Part shown: piece by piece, positions 12,917 through 14,143 of the stretch
Position numbering within the stretch: the stretch's first letter is position 1
Layout: each line of letters begins with the position of its first letter
Source of the DNA: Alphaproteobacteria bacterium
GTDB lineage: Bacteria > Pseudomonadota > Alphaproteobacteria > Puniceispirillales > Puniceispirillaceae
Length of the DNA stretch: 14,143 nucleotides
Assembly: GCA_011526395.1 (NCBI GenBank)
Contig: WTHW01000136.1
Location: 1-14,143 of the forward strand
Reading direction: 5' to 3'
Translations under genes and position numbers: made by a program
The notes under the pieces: generated by a model
What the model was told of the DNA's origin: nothing
What the model saw: the letters and a program-made list of their open reading frames with translations, nothing else
The model's database searches: none

Positions 12917-14056
12917 ATGAAACTGACCCATCATAATATTCAAGGTGATACCCCATCATCGCACTTTCAAATTCCTGTTTATGAATTTGGTGACAAAAAC
13001 GCACCTTGCAAAATCTATCTGCAAGCTGGCATGCATGCTGACGAGCATCCGGGCATGTTGGTGCTAAACCATTTGATGGACTCACTTGAAGCCGCAGAAG
13101 CCGCTGGCACTCTGAACGCCTATTTTGTCATATTGCCAGTTGTGAACCCTTTGGGGCTTGTGCATATCACACATCACGCACATCGTGGCCGCTATCATCT
13201 CACCAATGGGCTGAATTACAATCGCGGCTGGCCAGATTTTGCCAAGATGATTGTGGCTGATACATCTGTTTGCGCAAAATTTGGTGATGATGCAGCTAGC
13301 AATAAAAAGCTTGTGCGTGATTGGATTGCTAACTGGCTTGCCACAACCACACCGATAACAGCGCTTGAAAAACAACGCCATATTGTGATGCGCCATTGTT
13401 TTGATGCTGATATGGTGCTTGATTTGCATTGTGATGATATGGCGCTGAACCATATTTATATCGTCCCGCAAAATATCCCCCGCTATCAGGGCCTATCAGA
13501 CAGGCTCGGCTCAGTTGCCACCTTGCTGGCAGAAGATTCAGGCGGCGGCTCATTTGATGAGGTTTGGTCAGGCTTATGGATATCCTTGCAAGAGGCTCTG
13601 CCAGACCACGCATGGCCAGAGCCTGTCCTTTCTGCCACATTGGAATATCGCGGTCAGGCAGATGTCTATGATGATATCGCAAAACAAGATGCGATTAATT
13701 TATATGATTTCTTTTGTGATGAGGACCTTATCGCAAGTGCGCCTTCAACCCCGCTTATGCCTGCCTGCGCGCCCACAGCGCTCAATGCTTGCGAGATTGT
13801 GCGTGTGACCTCATCAGGGCTTATCGCTTATCATGTCTCACTTGGTGATGTGGTCAAAACAGGCGATATCATCGCTGATCTTATCAGCCTAGATGGCACC
13901 GCCCCTGCACGAGAGCGCACCCCCATCTATGCTGGCACAGATGGGATTGTCTTCTCGATGTTGCAATCAAAATATGTCTGGCCAGGCACCTCAATTGCGA
14001 AAATCGCAGGCACAAGCGCCCTTGCTTCTAGAGGCACCTATCTGCTCGAGGATTAA
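12917..14056 (+). CDS. Succinylglutamate desuccinylase/aspartoacylase-family zinc hydrolase (M14, AstE/AspA-type)
   Basis: This family of zinc-dependent hydrolases removes an acyl group from N-acyl amino acids or related amides. In the 379-residue protein the zinc ligands are visible as GMHADEHPG (His40, Glu43) and LDLHCDD (His171). The catalytic glutamate is Glu243 in LEYRG, and NYNRGWPDF (100-108) supplies the conserved Asn-Arg substrate contact. Residues of about 295-365 form the beta-rich C-terminal domain typical of the family, resembling a biotinyl-lipoyl fold. There is no signal peptide, so it acts in the cytoplasm. It follows the permease by 13 bases, suggesting that the importer brings in its substrate. 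It differs in the HADEHPG motif from the DoeB/EutE acetyl-diaminobutyrate deacylases I recall, so I do not assign ectoine breakdown. The 3' end overlaps a convergent gene by 4 bases. Confidence 0.9.
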   Translation: MKLTHHNIQGDTPSSHFQIPVYEFGDKNAPCKIYLQAGMHADEHPGMLVLNHLMDSLEAAEAAGTLNAYFVILPVVNPLGLVHITHHAHRGRYHLTNGLNYNRGWPDFAKMIVADTSVCAKFGDDAASNKKLVRDWIANWLATTTPITALEKQRHIVMRHCFDADMVLDLHCDDMALNHIYIVPQNIPRYQGLSDRLGSVATLLAEDSGGGSFDEVWSGLWISLQEALPDHAWPEPVLSATLEYRGQADVYDDIAKQDAINLYDFFCDEDLIASAPSTPLMPACAPTALNACEIVRVTSSGLIAYHVSLGDVVKTGDIIADLISLDGTAPARERTPIYAGTDGIVFSMLQSKYVWPGTSIAKIAGTSALASRGTYLLED

Positions 14057-14143
14057 AGCGCCGCCTCAATCGCTTTTATCATCTTGCTTGAATCAGGGGC
14101 TGTCACAGATGAAAACCAATCTGCGACTTGCCCATCACGGCCG
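14053..14143 (-). CDS. C-terminal fragment of a probable glutathione peroxidase-family protein (runs off window)
   Basis: Reading the minus strand from the window edge gives an open frame of 29 residues ending in TAA at 14055-14053. The sequence GRDGQVADWFSSVTAPDS, then a short helix ending in IEAAL, resembles the end of glutathione peroxidases, where '(I/V)(D/G)R.G.V..RF...T.P.S....IE..L' is common. Such enzymes reduce peroxides using glutathione or thioredoxin. Only the last 30 codons are present and the catalytic residues lie outside the window. Another thioredoxin-fold redoxin with a similar tail cannot be excluded. The stop overlaps the convergent hydrolase gene by 4 bases. Confidence 0.5.
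   Translation of the reverse strand, partial: GRDGQVADWFSSVTAPDSSKMIKAIEAAL

Noticed and set aside
12917..14056. M14 hydrolase as the ectoine-pathway deacylase DoeB/EutE
   Set aside because: The metal-site motif and surrounding sequence differ from the DoeB sequences I recall, and no other ectoine breakdown gene is present.

Overview
The window looks like chromosomal DNA from a marine-type alphaproteobacterium. The base composition is moderate (I estimate mid-40s % GC by eye). It combines a non-pyrrolysine MttB-family methyltransferase, glutathione-dependent enzymes, TrhO and a polar amino acid ABC importer, which resembles SAR116-like or roseobacter-like genomes. That placement is inference from gene content only; no rRNA or marker phylogeny is possible here. 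I see no tRNA, rRNA, CRISPR array, insertion sequence or phage gene.

Layout. Plus strand, 1-4.4 kb: a DUF3726-type protein, then a malate/L-lactate dehydrogenase-family enzyme that most resembles DpkA (delta1-piperideine-2-carboxylate / delta1-pyrroline-2-carboxylate reductase). A 608-residue DEAH-type superfamily 2 helicase with a zinc-ribbon-like segment follows, then ribulose-phosphate 3-epimerase (rpe). At 4.4-5.4 kb lies a glutathionyl-hydroquinone reductase. Its tail overlaps, by 12 bp, a convergent minus-strand block at 5.4-9.3 kb. In transcription order that block is trhO (tRNA U34 hydroxylase), a 144-base gap, an MttB-family methyltransferase, and immediately after it a DegT/DnrJ/EryC1 PLP-dependent aminotransferase.

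From 9.5 kb to the end, reading away from trhO, is a polar amino acid ABC importer operon: ATPase, periplasmic binding protein, a strong intrinsic terminator, then two permeases overlapping by ATGA. A cytoplasmic M14-type succinylglutamate desuccinylase/aspartoacylase-family hydrolase follows. The binding protein has the AotJ/OccT/HisJ fold signature and strikingly uniform codon use, suggesting high expression. The likely logic is uptake of an amino acid or N-acyl amino acid and intracellular deacylation. The window closes with the 3' end of a convergent minus-strand gene resembling a glutathione peroxidase C-terminus.

Most genes belong to known families. The parts least explained by what I know are the MttB-DegT pair with no corrinoid protein in view, the unassigned C-terminal third of the helicase, a cysteine-containing insertion in the first permease, and a short possible ORF running into trhO.
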